A stretch of DNA of 64,000 nt from Roseobacter sp. GAI101 (GTDB lineage Bacteria > Pseudomonadota > Alphaproteobacteria > Rhodobacterales > Rhodobacteraceae): positions 2,716,929 to 2,780,928 of the forward strand of contig NZ_DS999213.1 of NCBI RefSeq assembly GCF_000156335.1, read 5' to 3'. A program made the translations under genes and the position numbers. Shown here piece after piece: positions 37,663-45,921 of this stretch. How positions within the stretch are numbered: the first letter of the stretch is position 1; every line of letters begins with the position of its first letter. The notes under the pieces were generated by a model. The model did no database searches. It was not told the origin of the DNA and saw only the letters and a program-made list of their open reading frames with translations.

Positions 37663-38562
37663 ATGACACTTCGCCGCGATGATCTTTCCGACCTGATGGC
37701 GTTTCTGGCCGTTGCAGAAGAACGCAGCTTTACCCGCGCCGCTGCCCGGCTTGGTACGTCTCAAAGTGCGCTTAGCCACGTGGTGCGGCGACTGGAAGAG
37801 CGGCTGGACATGCGTCTTCTTACGCGCACCACGCGGAATGTGGCCCCGACGGATATCGGGGAGCAATTGATCGAGACCCTGAGGCCTGCGTTCAATGGTA
37901 TTGAAGAACGGCTTACCCAACTTGATGCGCTGCGGTCCGAGCCGAGCGGCACGATCCGCATCAATGCCCCCAGATGGGCAGCGCAAAAACTGATCCTGCC
38001 TGCGGTATCCTCACTGATGAAGGCGCACGCCAATCTAAGCGTCGAAGTGGAAGTCGATCAACGCATGGTCGATATCGTACGCGACGGATTTGATGCGGGT
38101 GTCCGTTTGGGCGAGGAGGTTGAAAAGGACATGATCGCGGTGCGGATCGGTCCCGATATACGCATGATTGTGGTCGGCAGCCCCGATTATTTTGCGCGCT
38201 GCGGTACACCCCAGACCCCGCATGATCTCACCGACCATGACTGCAACAACTTGCGATTTCCGACGCTTGGAGGTCTATATACATGGGAGTTCGAGCGCGA
38301 CGGACGCGAGCTTAACGTCCGCGTGGAAGGCCAGTTCATCTCGAATGACCCCGAATCCTTGATCGCGGCGGCAATTGCCGGTGTCGGACTGACCTGCCTG
38401 CCAAGCGATCATCTGGATGACCATGTCAGCAGCGGTCAACTTGTGGCGTGCCTGACCGACTGGTGCCCGCCGTTCCTTGGCTATCACCTCTATTATCCCA
38501 GCCGAAGACAGGCTTTGCCCGCATTCAGGGTCCTCACGAAAGCCCTTCGATATCGCGGGTGA
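37663..38562 (+). CDS. LysR-family transcriptional regulator
   Basis: Regulator of 299 residues. The N-terminal helix-turn-helix is FLAVAEERSFTRAAARLGTSQSALSHVVRRLEE. The effector domain begins with GTIRINAPRWAA. The ATG at 37663 is preferred because GGAG lies five bases upstream; an ATG at 37648 is also in frame. The gene is divergent from cupin-MFS-alcohol dehydrogenase across a 123-base AT-rich gap, the standard layout for a LysR protein controlling its neighbours. No clear T-N11-A site was fixed. Confidence 0.92.
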   Translation: MTLRRDDLSDLMAFLAVAEERSFTRAAARLGTSQSALSHVVRRLEERLDMRLLTRTTRNVAPTDIGEQLIETLRPAFNGIEERLTQLDALRSEPSGTIRINAPRWAAQKLILPAVSSLMKAHANLSVEVEVDQRMVDIVRDGFDAGVRLGEEVEKDMIAVRIGPDIRMIVVGSPDYFARCGTPQTPHDLTDHDCNNLRFPTLGGLYTWEFERDGRELNVRVEGQFISNDPESLIAAAIAGVGLTCLPSDHLDDHVSSGQLVACLTDWCPPFLGYHLYYPSRRQALPAFRVLTKALRYRG

Positions 38563-38740
38563 GGGGCGCTCTAACGTCATTCGTCAAGGACGGTTTGCAA
38601 AGCAACCTGAATCCTTGCGCGGACAGCACATGGAAGTGGTCGGGTGTCGATCTGCCGACGTCTTCCCCTGTTTCGGTATTACTTTCGCCCTGGTGAAGGC
38701 ATGTCGAACGCAACTTATGACAAGTGTAGACAATATGTAT

Positions 38741-38756
38741 TATACAAGTTTGTGTA
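38741..38756. promoter_or_regulatory. Candidate GntR/FadR-type operator
   Basis: TATACAAGTTTGTGTA is an imperfect 16-bp palindrome (12 symmetrical positions), similar in form to the TNGTNNNACNA-like sites of FadR/VanR regulators. An ACAAGT also occurs at 38720-38725 as a direct repeat. The site lies about 60-75 bases before the GntR gene at 38815 and would suit autoregulation. Confidence 0.4.
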
Positions 38757-38814
38757 AGTCAGAACAGATCCGGTTGCCTTCAGGCGCGCAGAATCCAAGC
38801 CCATGGAAATTCAG

Positions 38815-39538
38815 ATGAGCGATGAAACACGCACAAAGAAATCGGTCTGTATCGAGGACCTGCGCCGCCGGATTCTGACGCAGGATCTCGAACCCGGTGC
38901 CTATCTTGACGAGACGCAAATCTCTGTCGCCTACAGCATTTCCCGCCCCCCGCTGCGCGAGGTTTTGCGGCAATTGGCGGGCGAAGGTTTTGTGGTGCTA
39001 CATGATAACCGCGGTGCGCAGGTTGCGCCGATGACCCACAAGACGATGCGCAACTTCTTTGTCGCGGCCCCGATGATATATGCCGCCGTGACGCGGCTTG
39101 CTGCCGAACACGCCACCGCTGCCCAGATCATGCGGCTGAAGGATGCCCAGACCCTGTTCCGCGCGGCGATCCGAAAGGGGGGATGCAGCCGAGCGCGCGC
39201 TGATGAACCAGCGGTTTCACGCGATCATCGGGGACATGGCAGATAACGAATACCTTGCCCCCAGCTTGCGCCGCCTGCTGATTGATCACACCCGGATTGG
39301 CATGACATTTTACAATCCGCGCAACACCGGCCTAGCGGCGCAGCGCACCGAAGCCGCAGACCAGCATGACCAGATCATCGCGCTGATCGAAGCGGGCGAT
39401 GCTGACGGGGCCGCCGCGCTGGCGGTTGCGCATTGGGAATTGTCGCGAAGCCAGATCGAAAGTTTCATCACCCCTGCAGGCATGCAGATTCCGCTTGGTC
39501 AAGCGCCCGGCACCCTGACCGAGAGAGGAATCTCATGA
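38815..39538 (+). pseudogene. GntR-family (FCD-type) regulator, frameshifted
   Basis: The first frame gives the winged helix (IEDLRRRILTQDLEPGAYLDE, then SRPPLREVLRQLAGEGFV) and part of the FCD ligand domain. It is lost after AAIRKG at a run of six G (39177-39182). With five G the frame continues as GDAAERALMNQRFHAIIGDMADN to 39538, giving a normal length of about 240 residues. This is one extra base in a homopolymer, either a real lesion or a sequencing error. The stop overlaps the next gene by four bases, so the whole is the leader of the DapA-ALDH-oxidoreductase operon and probably its regulator. Confidence 0.83.
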
Positions 39539-40446
39539 AGTTCGAGGGCATATATACCCCCGTCATCACTCCGCATCGTGACGACGGCAGCATCGACCGT
39601 GACGCCTTTGCCGCGATGATCGAATATCTGATCGGGGCTGGCGTGTAGGGTCTGATCAACGGCGGGTCCACTGGTGAATACTATGCGCAATCGATGGAAG
39701 AGCGTATGGAAATGGCGGCATTGGCCAAAGAGGTGATCGGCAACCGCGTGCCGCTGATTGTCGGAACCGTCGCGATCCGGCTGGAAGATTCCATCCAGAT
39801 GGCCGAAACCGCAGCAAAGATCGGGGCGGATGCGATCCTTGTCGGATCGCCGCCCTATTCGGTACCGACCGAACAGGAAAATGCCCTGAATGTCCTGGCC
39901 ATCGACCGCGCTGCTGATTTGCCGATCATGCTGTACAACTATCCGGGACGGATGGGCATCGACATGGGGGCCGAATTTCTTGACCGGGTCGGGCGCAGCC
40001 GCAACATCTGTGCGATCAAGGAAAGCTCGGGTGACATCAACCGCGTGCATCTGCTGGCACGGCATTATCCGCATATTCAGATGTCGTGCGGGATGGATGA
40101 CCAAGCGCTGGAATTTTTTGCCTGGGGCGCGCGCAGTTGGGTCTGCGCCGGATCGAATTTCCTTCCGGCCGAACATATCGCCCTTTGGCGGGCCTGCGCG
40201 GTTGAAGGTGATTTCACCAAGGGCCGCCGTATCATGTCAGCGATGATGCCGTTGATGCGGGTGCTCGAACAGGGCGGCAAGTTCATCCAATGCGTCAAAC
40301 ACGGCTACGAGATGTCAGGCCATCATGCCGGTCCGCCGCGTCCCCCTCTTAGGGCGCTGAACAAGGACGACAAAAGACAATTGGAACAAGTTGTTAGGGT
40401 TCTCAAACGAACCATCGCCGAAATCGAAGCGGGGGCACACGCATGA
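39535..40446 (+). pseudogene. DapA-family (dihydrodipicolinate synthase-like) aldolase/dehydratase with in-frame stop
   Basis: TIM-barrel class I lyase family, 303 residues if read through. Codon 38 is TAG (39646-39648), exactly between IGAGV and GLINGGSTGEYY, where relatives have a normal residue. On both sides the sequence stays in frame and conserved. The Tyr of LYNYPGR (residue 134) and the Schiff-base Lys of AIKESSG (residue 162) are present, so the protein would be active if the stop were absent or read. A restart at ATG 39694 would lose the first strand and the catalytic GST loop. Possible substrates are 2-keto-3-deoxy sugar acids or pyrroline-hydroxy-carboxylate. Confidence 0.83.
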
Positions 40447-41942
40447 GCGATCTTCTTACCACCGAGGAATACAAAGCCATCGCGGCGGGGATTTCGCTGC
40501 CTACCCAGGCTTTTGTCGGCGGCAGCTTCCGTCCCGCGATTTCCGGTAAAACCTTCGACACGATCAATCCAGCGACCGGCGATGTTCTGGCCAAGGTCGC
40601 GGCCTGCGGTGCCGAAGATGTTGATCTGGCCGTTGAAAAGGCCCGAGAGGCATTCGAGGATGGCCGTTGGTCCCGCCAGCACCCGTCCGCGCGCAAGGAA
40701 GTGCTGATCCGCTTTGCCAAGCTTATAAAACGCAACGCCCGCGAACTGGCGGTCATGGAAAGCCTCGACAGTGGCAAGACGATCTATGACTGCGAAGCTG
40801 TGGATGTGCCCGAAACCATCCACTGTCTGACCTGGCACGCGGAGCTGATCGACAAGATCTACGACCAGATGGCACCCGCATCAGACGATCATATCGCCAT
40901 GGTGGTGCGCGAACCTGTTGGCGTCGTCGGACTTGTGCTTCCGTGGAACTTCCCGATGTTGATGCTGGCATGGAAAATCGGCCCTGCTCTTGCATCCGGT
41001 TGCTCGGTGATCGTGAAACCAGCCGAGGAAACCTCGCTGACGGCGCTGCGCCTTGCCGAACTGGCCTTGGATGCCGGCGTGCCGTCTGGCGTGTTCAATG
41101 TCGTTCCCGGCGATGGTCCCGATGTTGGTGAACCCCTGGGCCGTCACATGGACGTCGACATGGTGTCCTTTACCGGATCTACAGAAACGGGGCGACGGTT
41201 CCTGGGCTATGCGGCAAAATCGAACCTCAAGGAAGTTACCCTTGAGATGGGGGGCAAAAACCCCGCGGTGGTGCTGGATGATGCCGAAAACCTGGATCAG
41301 GTGGCGGCGCATATCGTGAATGGTGCATTCTGGAACATGGGAGAGAACTGTTCGGCTACATCCCGACTGATCGTGCAGAAGGGTGTCAAAGACACGCTCT
41401 TGGCCCGTATCGCCGCGCATATCCGTGAATGGCCGATGGGCGAACCGCTTGATCCTGCCAACCGTGTCGGGACGTTGGTCAGTGCGGCGCATTTCGACAA
41501 GGTGCGCGCCTATCTTGAGACGGATGCAAAGGTGTTGATCGGCGGCAAAGCCCAAGATGGTTTTGTGGAACCGACCGTTCTCGACATCACCAACAGGGCG
41601 GCTTCGCAGGTTCAGGAAGAAATCTTCGGCCCTATCCTGTCGGTTCTGACGGTGCAAAGCTTTGACGAAGCCATCGCGCTGGCAAATGACACACCCTATG
41701 GTTTGGCGGCCTCAATCTTTTCGGGGAACGTCAAAAGGGCGCTGCGTGGCGCGCGCATGATCCGGGCGGGAACTGTAACTGTGAACAGCTTTGGTGAAGG
41801 TGACATTACGACCCCTTTCGGCGGCTATAAATCAAGCGGATTTGGGGGGCGCGACAACGGTATCCACGCGCATGATCAATACACCCAGATCAAGACAATC
41901 TGGGTCGATTTGATTGACGATACTGACACGGGTTTGGATTGA
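40443..41942 (+). CDS. NAD(P)-dependent aldehyde dehydrogenase (PuuC/BetB-like)
   Basis: Aldehyde dehydrogenase of 499 residues. The cofactor region has VLPWNFPMLMLAWKIGPAL and VSFTGSTETGRR. The catalytic Glu is in TLEMGGKNP, and the catalytic Cys in NMGENCSATSR. It is closest in style to gamma-glutamyl-gamma-aminobutyraldehyde or betaine-aldehyde dehydrogenases. It is coupled to the DapA-like gene and to the DAO-type oxidoreductase by four-base overlaps. Amine oxidation giving an aldehyde, then this enzyme giving an acid, would be a natural sequence of steps. Confidence 0.92.
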   Translation: MSDLLTTEEYKAIAAGISLPTQAFVGGSFRPAISGKTFDTINPATGDVLAKVAACGAEDVDLAVEKAREAFEDGRWSRQHPSARKEVLIRFAKLIKRNARELAVMESLDSGKTIYDCEAVDVPETIHCLTWHAELIDKIYDQMAPASDDHIAMVVREPVGVVGLVLPWNFPMLMLAWKIGPALASGCSVIVKPAEETSLTALRLAELALDAGVPSGVFNVVPGDGPDVGEPLGRHMDVDMVSFTGSTETGRRFLGYAAKSNLKEVTLEMGGKNPAVVLDDAENLDQVAAHIVNGAFWNMGENCSATSRLIVQKGVKDTLLARIAAHIREWPMGEPLDPANRVGTLVSAAHFDKVRAYLETDAKVLIGGKAQDGFVEPTVLDITNRAASQVQEEIFGPILSVLTVQSFDEAIALANDTPYGLAASIFSGNVKRALRGARMIRAGTVTVNSFGEGDITTPFGGYKSSGFGGRDNGIHAHDQYTQIKTIWVDLIDDTDTGLD

Positions 41943-43279
41943 CCCGGCACGTCGCAAGACGCTTGCCGGTTCAGATGGGGCCGGCAGCCTGGAATGATAT
42001 CCTTGGGCCGCAGCCTGTGGCCCGACCGCTCGAGAACGACGGTACGGCGGATTTTGTCGTCGTCGGTGGCGGGTTTGCCGGACTTGCCGCCGCACGTCGC
42101 CTGACGCAATTGCAACCGCGCGCGCGGATTGCGGTGCTTGAGGCCGGGCGGATCGCGCAAGGTGCTGCCGGACGCAATTCCGGCTTCATGATCGATCTAC
42201 CCCACGAACTGACGTCAGAAGACTATGCAGGCGCTGGCGACGAGACGGAGATGATTGCATTGAACCGTCAGGCAATTACCTTTGCCCGGTCCGCAGTCGA
42301 AGATTACGGCATTGATGCCAACTATTTCGATCCCGCCGGCAAGGTGAACGGTGCCGCCAGCGCGACAGCCGAAGCACACAACCGCAGTTATGCGCATCAT
42401 CTCGCGTCGCTTGGCGAAGCCAGCCAGATGCTTGACCGCCAGCAGATGTTCGAAATGACCGGATCGCGCCATTACCATTCCGGGCTTTACACCCCGGGTA
42501 TGGTTATGCTGCAGCCTGCGGGATATATTCGCGGAATGGCAGCGGGTCTTGTCCGTGAGGGTGTTGATCTTTTTGAGAATACTCCGGTCACTGGTTTCAC
42601 CCGTCAGGGCAAAGATTGGCTGGTAAAAACGCCTTCTGGAACCATCACAACGCCCCGCATCATCCTGACGGTAAACGGCCATCTTGAAAGCTTCGGCTTT
42701 GCGCGGGGACGGCTGATGCAACTGTTCTTTTATGCAGTGATGACCCCCGAGCTTGATGACGAGGCATTGGCCCGTATCGGCGGTGTATCACGCTGGGGCA
42801 TTACCCCATCCGACCCGATGGGCACAACGGTCCGCCGGATAGACACGGGTCAGGGCGGCAACCGCATCATCACCCGTACCTGCGCCACGCTGCGCACTTC
42901 GGCCATCCCAAAACGTTCCGACATGGACCGCGCCGCAAGGGTCATGCAGCATAAGTTCGATCAACGGTTTCCGGCGTTGGCGGGACTGCCGATGCAATAT
43001 AAGTGGGCGGGTCATCTTTGCCTCAGTATCAATGGCGTCGCAGTCATGCGTGAACTTGATGATGGGGTGTTTTCGGGTTGTGTGCAGAACGGCTTGGGCA
43101 CAGCGCGCGGCACACTTACCGGAATTGGGGCGGCAGAGCTTGCCTGCGGTGTTACCAGCGCAATCACCAGCCATTTTGCTGTGGAAGCCGAACCAAAGCG
43201 CCTCCCGCCTTGGCCCCTAAGTCAGATCGGCGCAAACGCAGTGCTGCGATGGCGTGAATGGCGGGCCAAGGACGAGTAG
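41939..43279 (+). CDS. DAO-family FAD-dependent amine/amino-acid oxidoreductase
   Basis: Flavoprotein of about 446 residues. The FAD Rossmann motif is DFVVVGGGFAGLAAARRL (about residue 37), and the following GAAGRNSGFMIDLPHEL block is typical of the PuuB/DadA/glycine-oxidase (DAO) family. It likely oxidises an amine or D-amino acid to an imine or aldehyde for the adjacent aldehyde dehydrogenase. The start is uncertain: a TTG at 41939 would overlap the upstream stop, while an ATG at 41975 would remove 12 residues. With a DapA-like gene this resembles hydroxyproline or polyamine breakdown sets, but no epimerase or glutamylputrescine synthetase is present. Confidence 0.87.
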   Translation: MTRHVARRLPVQMGPAAWNDILGPQPVARPLENDGTADFVVVGGGFAGLAAARRLTQLQPRARIAVLEAGRIAQGAAGRNSGFMIDLPHELTSEDYAGAGDETEMIALNRQAITFARSAVEDYGIDANYFDPAGKVNGAASATAEAHNRSYAHHLASLGEASQMLDRQQMFEMTGSRHYHSGLYTPGMVMLQPAGYIRGMAAGLVREGVDLFENTPVTGFTRQGKDWLVKTPSGTITTPRIILTVNGHLESFGFARGRLMQLFFYAVMTPELDDEALARIGGVSRWGITPSDPMGTTVRRIDTGQGGNRIITRTCATLRTSAIPKRSDMDRAARVMQHKFDQRFPALAGLPMQYKWAGHLCLSINGVAVMRELDDGVFSGCVQNGLGTARGTLTGIGAAELACGVTSAITSHFAVEAEPKRLPPWPLSQIGANAVLRWREWRAKDE

Positions 43280-43570
43280 CGGGCGACATGATGCATCTTT
43301 ACTTAGCTTTTGCTGCCCGCTGCCCATTTCGTATCCGGCAAGTGGTTCTTCAACAGGGGAAATAGACCCATGAAGGTCTCGATCTTAAGCTCTCCCCGAG
43401 ACACAGTGGCTTAGAACACGCCATCGACTACCCTCGGTCCCCCTGACATGGGCGCGTGTACAAAAAACCCGGAGCGCACATGACGTTGCGCTTTGCGCAC
43501 CCGATATCAGGACTTAGGCGGCTTTCTGAGCGCATGAATTTACGTCTCACACGACAGCAAGCAGGCCAGA
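43280..43570. other. Intergenic region between convergent operons
   Basis: About 290 bases with only short, unconvincing open frames and no recognised RNA. A terminator hairpin follows at its right end. Possibly the 3' untranslated tail of the plus-strand operon or the site of a lost gene. Confidence 0.5.
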
Positions 43571-43609
43571 GAGGCCATCCGATCATTGCAGAGCGGATGG
43601 CCTCTTTTT
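43571..43609 (+). terminator. Strong rho-independent terminator
   Basis: GAGGCCATCCG (43571-43581) pairs perfectly with CGGATGGCCTC (43594-43604) and is followed by five T. It ends plus-strand transcription 290 bases after the oxidoreductase gene. It lies just beyond the stop of the convergent semialdehyde dehydrogenase, so it may act in both directions. Confidence 0.88.
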
Positions 43610-43616
43610 GCCAGAA

Positions 43617-45131
43617 TCAGGCCAAGTCCCAAGGCAGAACGCTGTCGGGAATGTTCTGGTAGCTTACCGGGCGCAGGAAGCGGCGGATCGACAGGGTACC
43701 GACGGAGGTGGCACCGAAGTTGGTGGTGGCAGGATATGGCCCGCCATGCACCATCGCATCGCAGACCTCGACGCCTGTCGGGAAGCCGTTGGCAAGGATC
43801 CGGCCCGCCTTACGCTCGAGGATTGGCAGCAGCGCGGTCGCGGCCTCTGCATCGCCATCGTCCATCTGGATCGTGCAGGTCAATTGACCCTTCAAGGACT
43901 TGGCGACAGTCATCATCTCGTCCCTGTTCTTTGCGTGCACGATCAGGCCAAGCGGGCCAAAGACCTCTTCGCCCAGTGTGTCGTTTTCAAGCCACTCCTG
44001 CGCCGTGGTGGCAAAGAGGACCGGCGTCGCCCTGCGCGCGTCGGTGGCAGAGGTCACAAGCGCACGCACGCCGGAAGTATTCGCGATCTGGTCGGTGCCT
44101 GCGCGATAGGCGGCAGCGATCCCGTCGGTCAGCATGGTCTGCGCGCCGATCGAGGACAGCGCCTCGGTCGCGGTTTTGGTAAAGGCATCGGCATCCGGAC
44201 CGTCGAGGAGGATGACAATGCCAGGGTTCGTACAGAACTGACCCGCGCCCATCGTAAGCGATCCGGCCCATCCCGCTGCGATGTCCTTTCCGCGGGCCAT
44301 CAGCGCCTCGGGTAGAATGAACATCGGGTTCACCGAACCCAGCTCACCAAAGAAAGGGATCGGTTCGGGGCGCTGCGCGCAGAGATCGAAAAGCGCGCGA
44401 CCGCCACCCAGAGAGCCGGTGAAACCGACAGCCTTGATAAGCGGATGTTGCACGAGAGACGCGCCGAAATTGTGCCCGTCGCCCTGGATCAGCGAGAACA
44501 CGCCCGGATGAAGATTGCATTTGGTGATGGCGGCATGGATCGCTTCGGCCACGATCTCTCCGGTACCAGGATGCGCGGGGTGGCCTTTGACCACAACGGG
44601 GCAACCGGCGGCCAGCGCCGCAGCGGTGTCACCGCCTGCGGTTGAAAAGGCGAGCGGGAAGTTCGATGCACCAAAGACGGCAACAGGGCCGATCGGGCGT
44701 TGCATCAGGCGCATGTCGGGACGCGGTAAAGGTGCGCGATCCGGCAGCGCCTTGTCGTGACGACGGTCTAGGTAGTCCGCGGCGAGAATGTGAGAGGCGA
44801 AAAGCCGAAGCTGACCGGTGGTGCGTCCCCGCTCGCCCTGCAGGCGCGCTTCGGGAAGGCCGGTCTCCTGCGTGCCGATCTGGGTGATCGCGTCGCCACG
44901 GGCGTCGATCTCATCGGCGATGGTGTTCAGGAAAGTCGCGCGCTCCTCCCGGGTGGAATAGCCATAGGACCAGAACGCGTCTTCGGCGGCCTGCGCAGCC
45001 TGATCGACCAGTTCAGGCGTGCCGACTGAAAACGTATGGGCGTCACCATGCGCGGGTTCGGACAGGAACGTGGCCTCGTTGCCGATCCAGTCGCCGGCCA
45101 GTAGATGTTTGCCGTGAGGGGTGAAAGTCAT
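43617..45131 (-). CDS. Alpha-ketoglutaric semialdehyde dehydrogenase-type aldehyde dehydrogenase
   Basis: NAD(P)-dependent dehydrogenase of 504 residues, matching the KGSADH group (type III) that oxidises 2,5-dioxopentanoate to 2-oxoglutarate. Visible parts are VFGASNFPLAFSTAGGDTAAALAAGCPVV, the FTGS segment, the Glu in FFGELGSVNP and the Cys in GAGQFCTNPG. In the non-phosphorylative pathway of pentonates and glucarate it is the last step into the citric acid cycle. It is the last gene of the long TRAP operon, fitting that pathway. Confidence 0.9.
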   Translation of the reverse strand: MTFTPHGKHLLAGDWIGNEATFLSEPAHGDAHTFSVGTPELVDQAAQAAEDAFWSYGYSTREERATFLNTIADEIDARGDAITQIGTQETGLPEARLQGERGRTTGQLRLFASHILAADYLDRRHDKALPDRAPLPRPDMRLMQRPIGPVAVFGASNFPLAFSTAGGDTAAALAAGCPVVVKGHPAHPGTGEIVAEAIHAAITKCNLHPGVFSLIQGDGHNFGASLVQHPLIKAVGFTGSLGGGRALFDLCAQRPEPIPFFGELGSVNPMFILPEALMARGKDIAAGWAGSLTMGAGQFCTNPGIVILLDGPDADAFTKTATEALSSIGAQTMLTDGIAAAYRAGTDQIANTSGVRALVTSATDARRATPVLFATTAQEWLENDTLGEEVFGPLGLIVHAKNRDEMMTVAKSLKGQLTCTIQMDDGDAEAATALLPILERKAGRILANGFPTGVEVCDAMVHGGPYPATTNFGATSVGTLSIRRFLRPVSYQNIPDSVLPWDLA

Positions 45132-45184
45132 GGGAGATCCTTAGCTGGTCTGAATGGTAGGTATGCTCAAAAGGGGCCGCGCGA

Positions 45185-45910
45185 TCAGCGGTCGTTCATT
45201 TGACGCCAGGCCTCGTATTTCTGCATGTTCTCGTCCTTGGTGCAGGGATAGAGGCCGATAATCGGCGCACCGCCCAGGACTTCCTCGAGCACGAAATCCT
45301 CGAAGCTTTCCATTCCGGCGCAGACCTCTGCAATTTCGTTGGCAAGGTGGGCCGGGATTACCATGACGCCGTCAGCATCACCGACCAGCACGTCACCGGG
45401 AAAGACAGGTGCCTCGCCACAGGTAATCGGTACGTTGATATCCAGGGCTTCGTGTTTTGTCAGGTTCGTGGGCGCAGACGGTCCGGCGCAATAGGCTGGC
45501 ATGTTCAGCTTGCCGATCCCCTTGGCATCACGGAAACCGCCATCCGAGACAACACCGGCGCAGCCCCGCACGGCCAGCCGGGTGACAAGGATAGATCCGG
45601 CGGTTGCAGCAGAGGCATCGCCTCGCGCGTCCATCACGAGGATCTGCCCCGGCGGGCAGGTCTCAACTGCGACACGCTGCGGGTGGCCGGCGTTGCGGAA
45701 CACCTCAAGCTGGTTGCGGTCTTCGCGCGCCGCGATGTAGCGCAGGGTAAAGGCCTGTCCCACCATGTTCCCGTCCTTATCGGACACGGGGCGCACGCCC
45801 TGAATGAACTGGTTGCGCAGACCACGCTTGTAAAGCTGGGTCGCGATTGATGCCGTTGAAACGCGGGCCAGCTTGTCGCGGGTATCGTCAGAGAGAACAT
45901 AGTCGGTCAT
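45185..45910 (-). CDS. RraA-family protein (aldolase/dehydratase-like), sugar-acid catabolism
   Basis: Protein of 241 residues with the RraA/HMG-aldolase fold. The GCAGVVSDGGFRDAKGI block holds the Arg127-Asp128 pair used by pyruvate aldolases of this family. The acidic residue expected 20 positions before the Arg (a GE in typical HMG/CHA aldolases) is Ser106 here. A C-terminal extension (about 200-241) is longer than in E. coli RraA. Between the dehydratase and semialdehyde dehydrogenase genes, it takes the place of the 2-keto-3-deoxy-acid dehydratase or aldolase step. Regulation of RNase E is unlikely in this setting. Confidence 0.82.
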   Translation of the reverse strand: MTDYVLSDDTRDKLARVSTASIATQLYKRGLRNQFIQGVRPVSDKDGNMVGQAFTLRYIAAREDRNQLEVFRNAGHPQRVAVETCPPGQILVMDARGDASAATAGSILVTRLAVRGCAGVVSDGGFRDAKGIGKLNMPAYCAGPSAPTNLTKHEALDINVPITCGEAPVFPGDVLVGDADGVMVIPAHLANEIAEVCAGMESFEDFVLEEVLGGAPIIGLYPCTKDENMQKYEAWRQMNDR

Positions 45911-45921
45911 TGTAGGGTCCT

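Noticed and set aside
39646..39648. TAG read as pyrrolysine
   Set aside because: No pyl genes are known in this group and none is in the window; mutation or read error is far more likely.
43456..43662. Possible 68-codon gene between the two convergent operons
   Set aside because: It runs through a strong terminator hairpin and overlaps the end of the semialdehyde dehydrogenase gene; no similarity was recognised.
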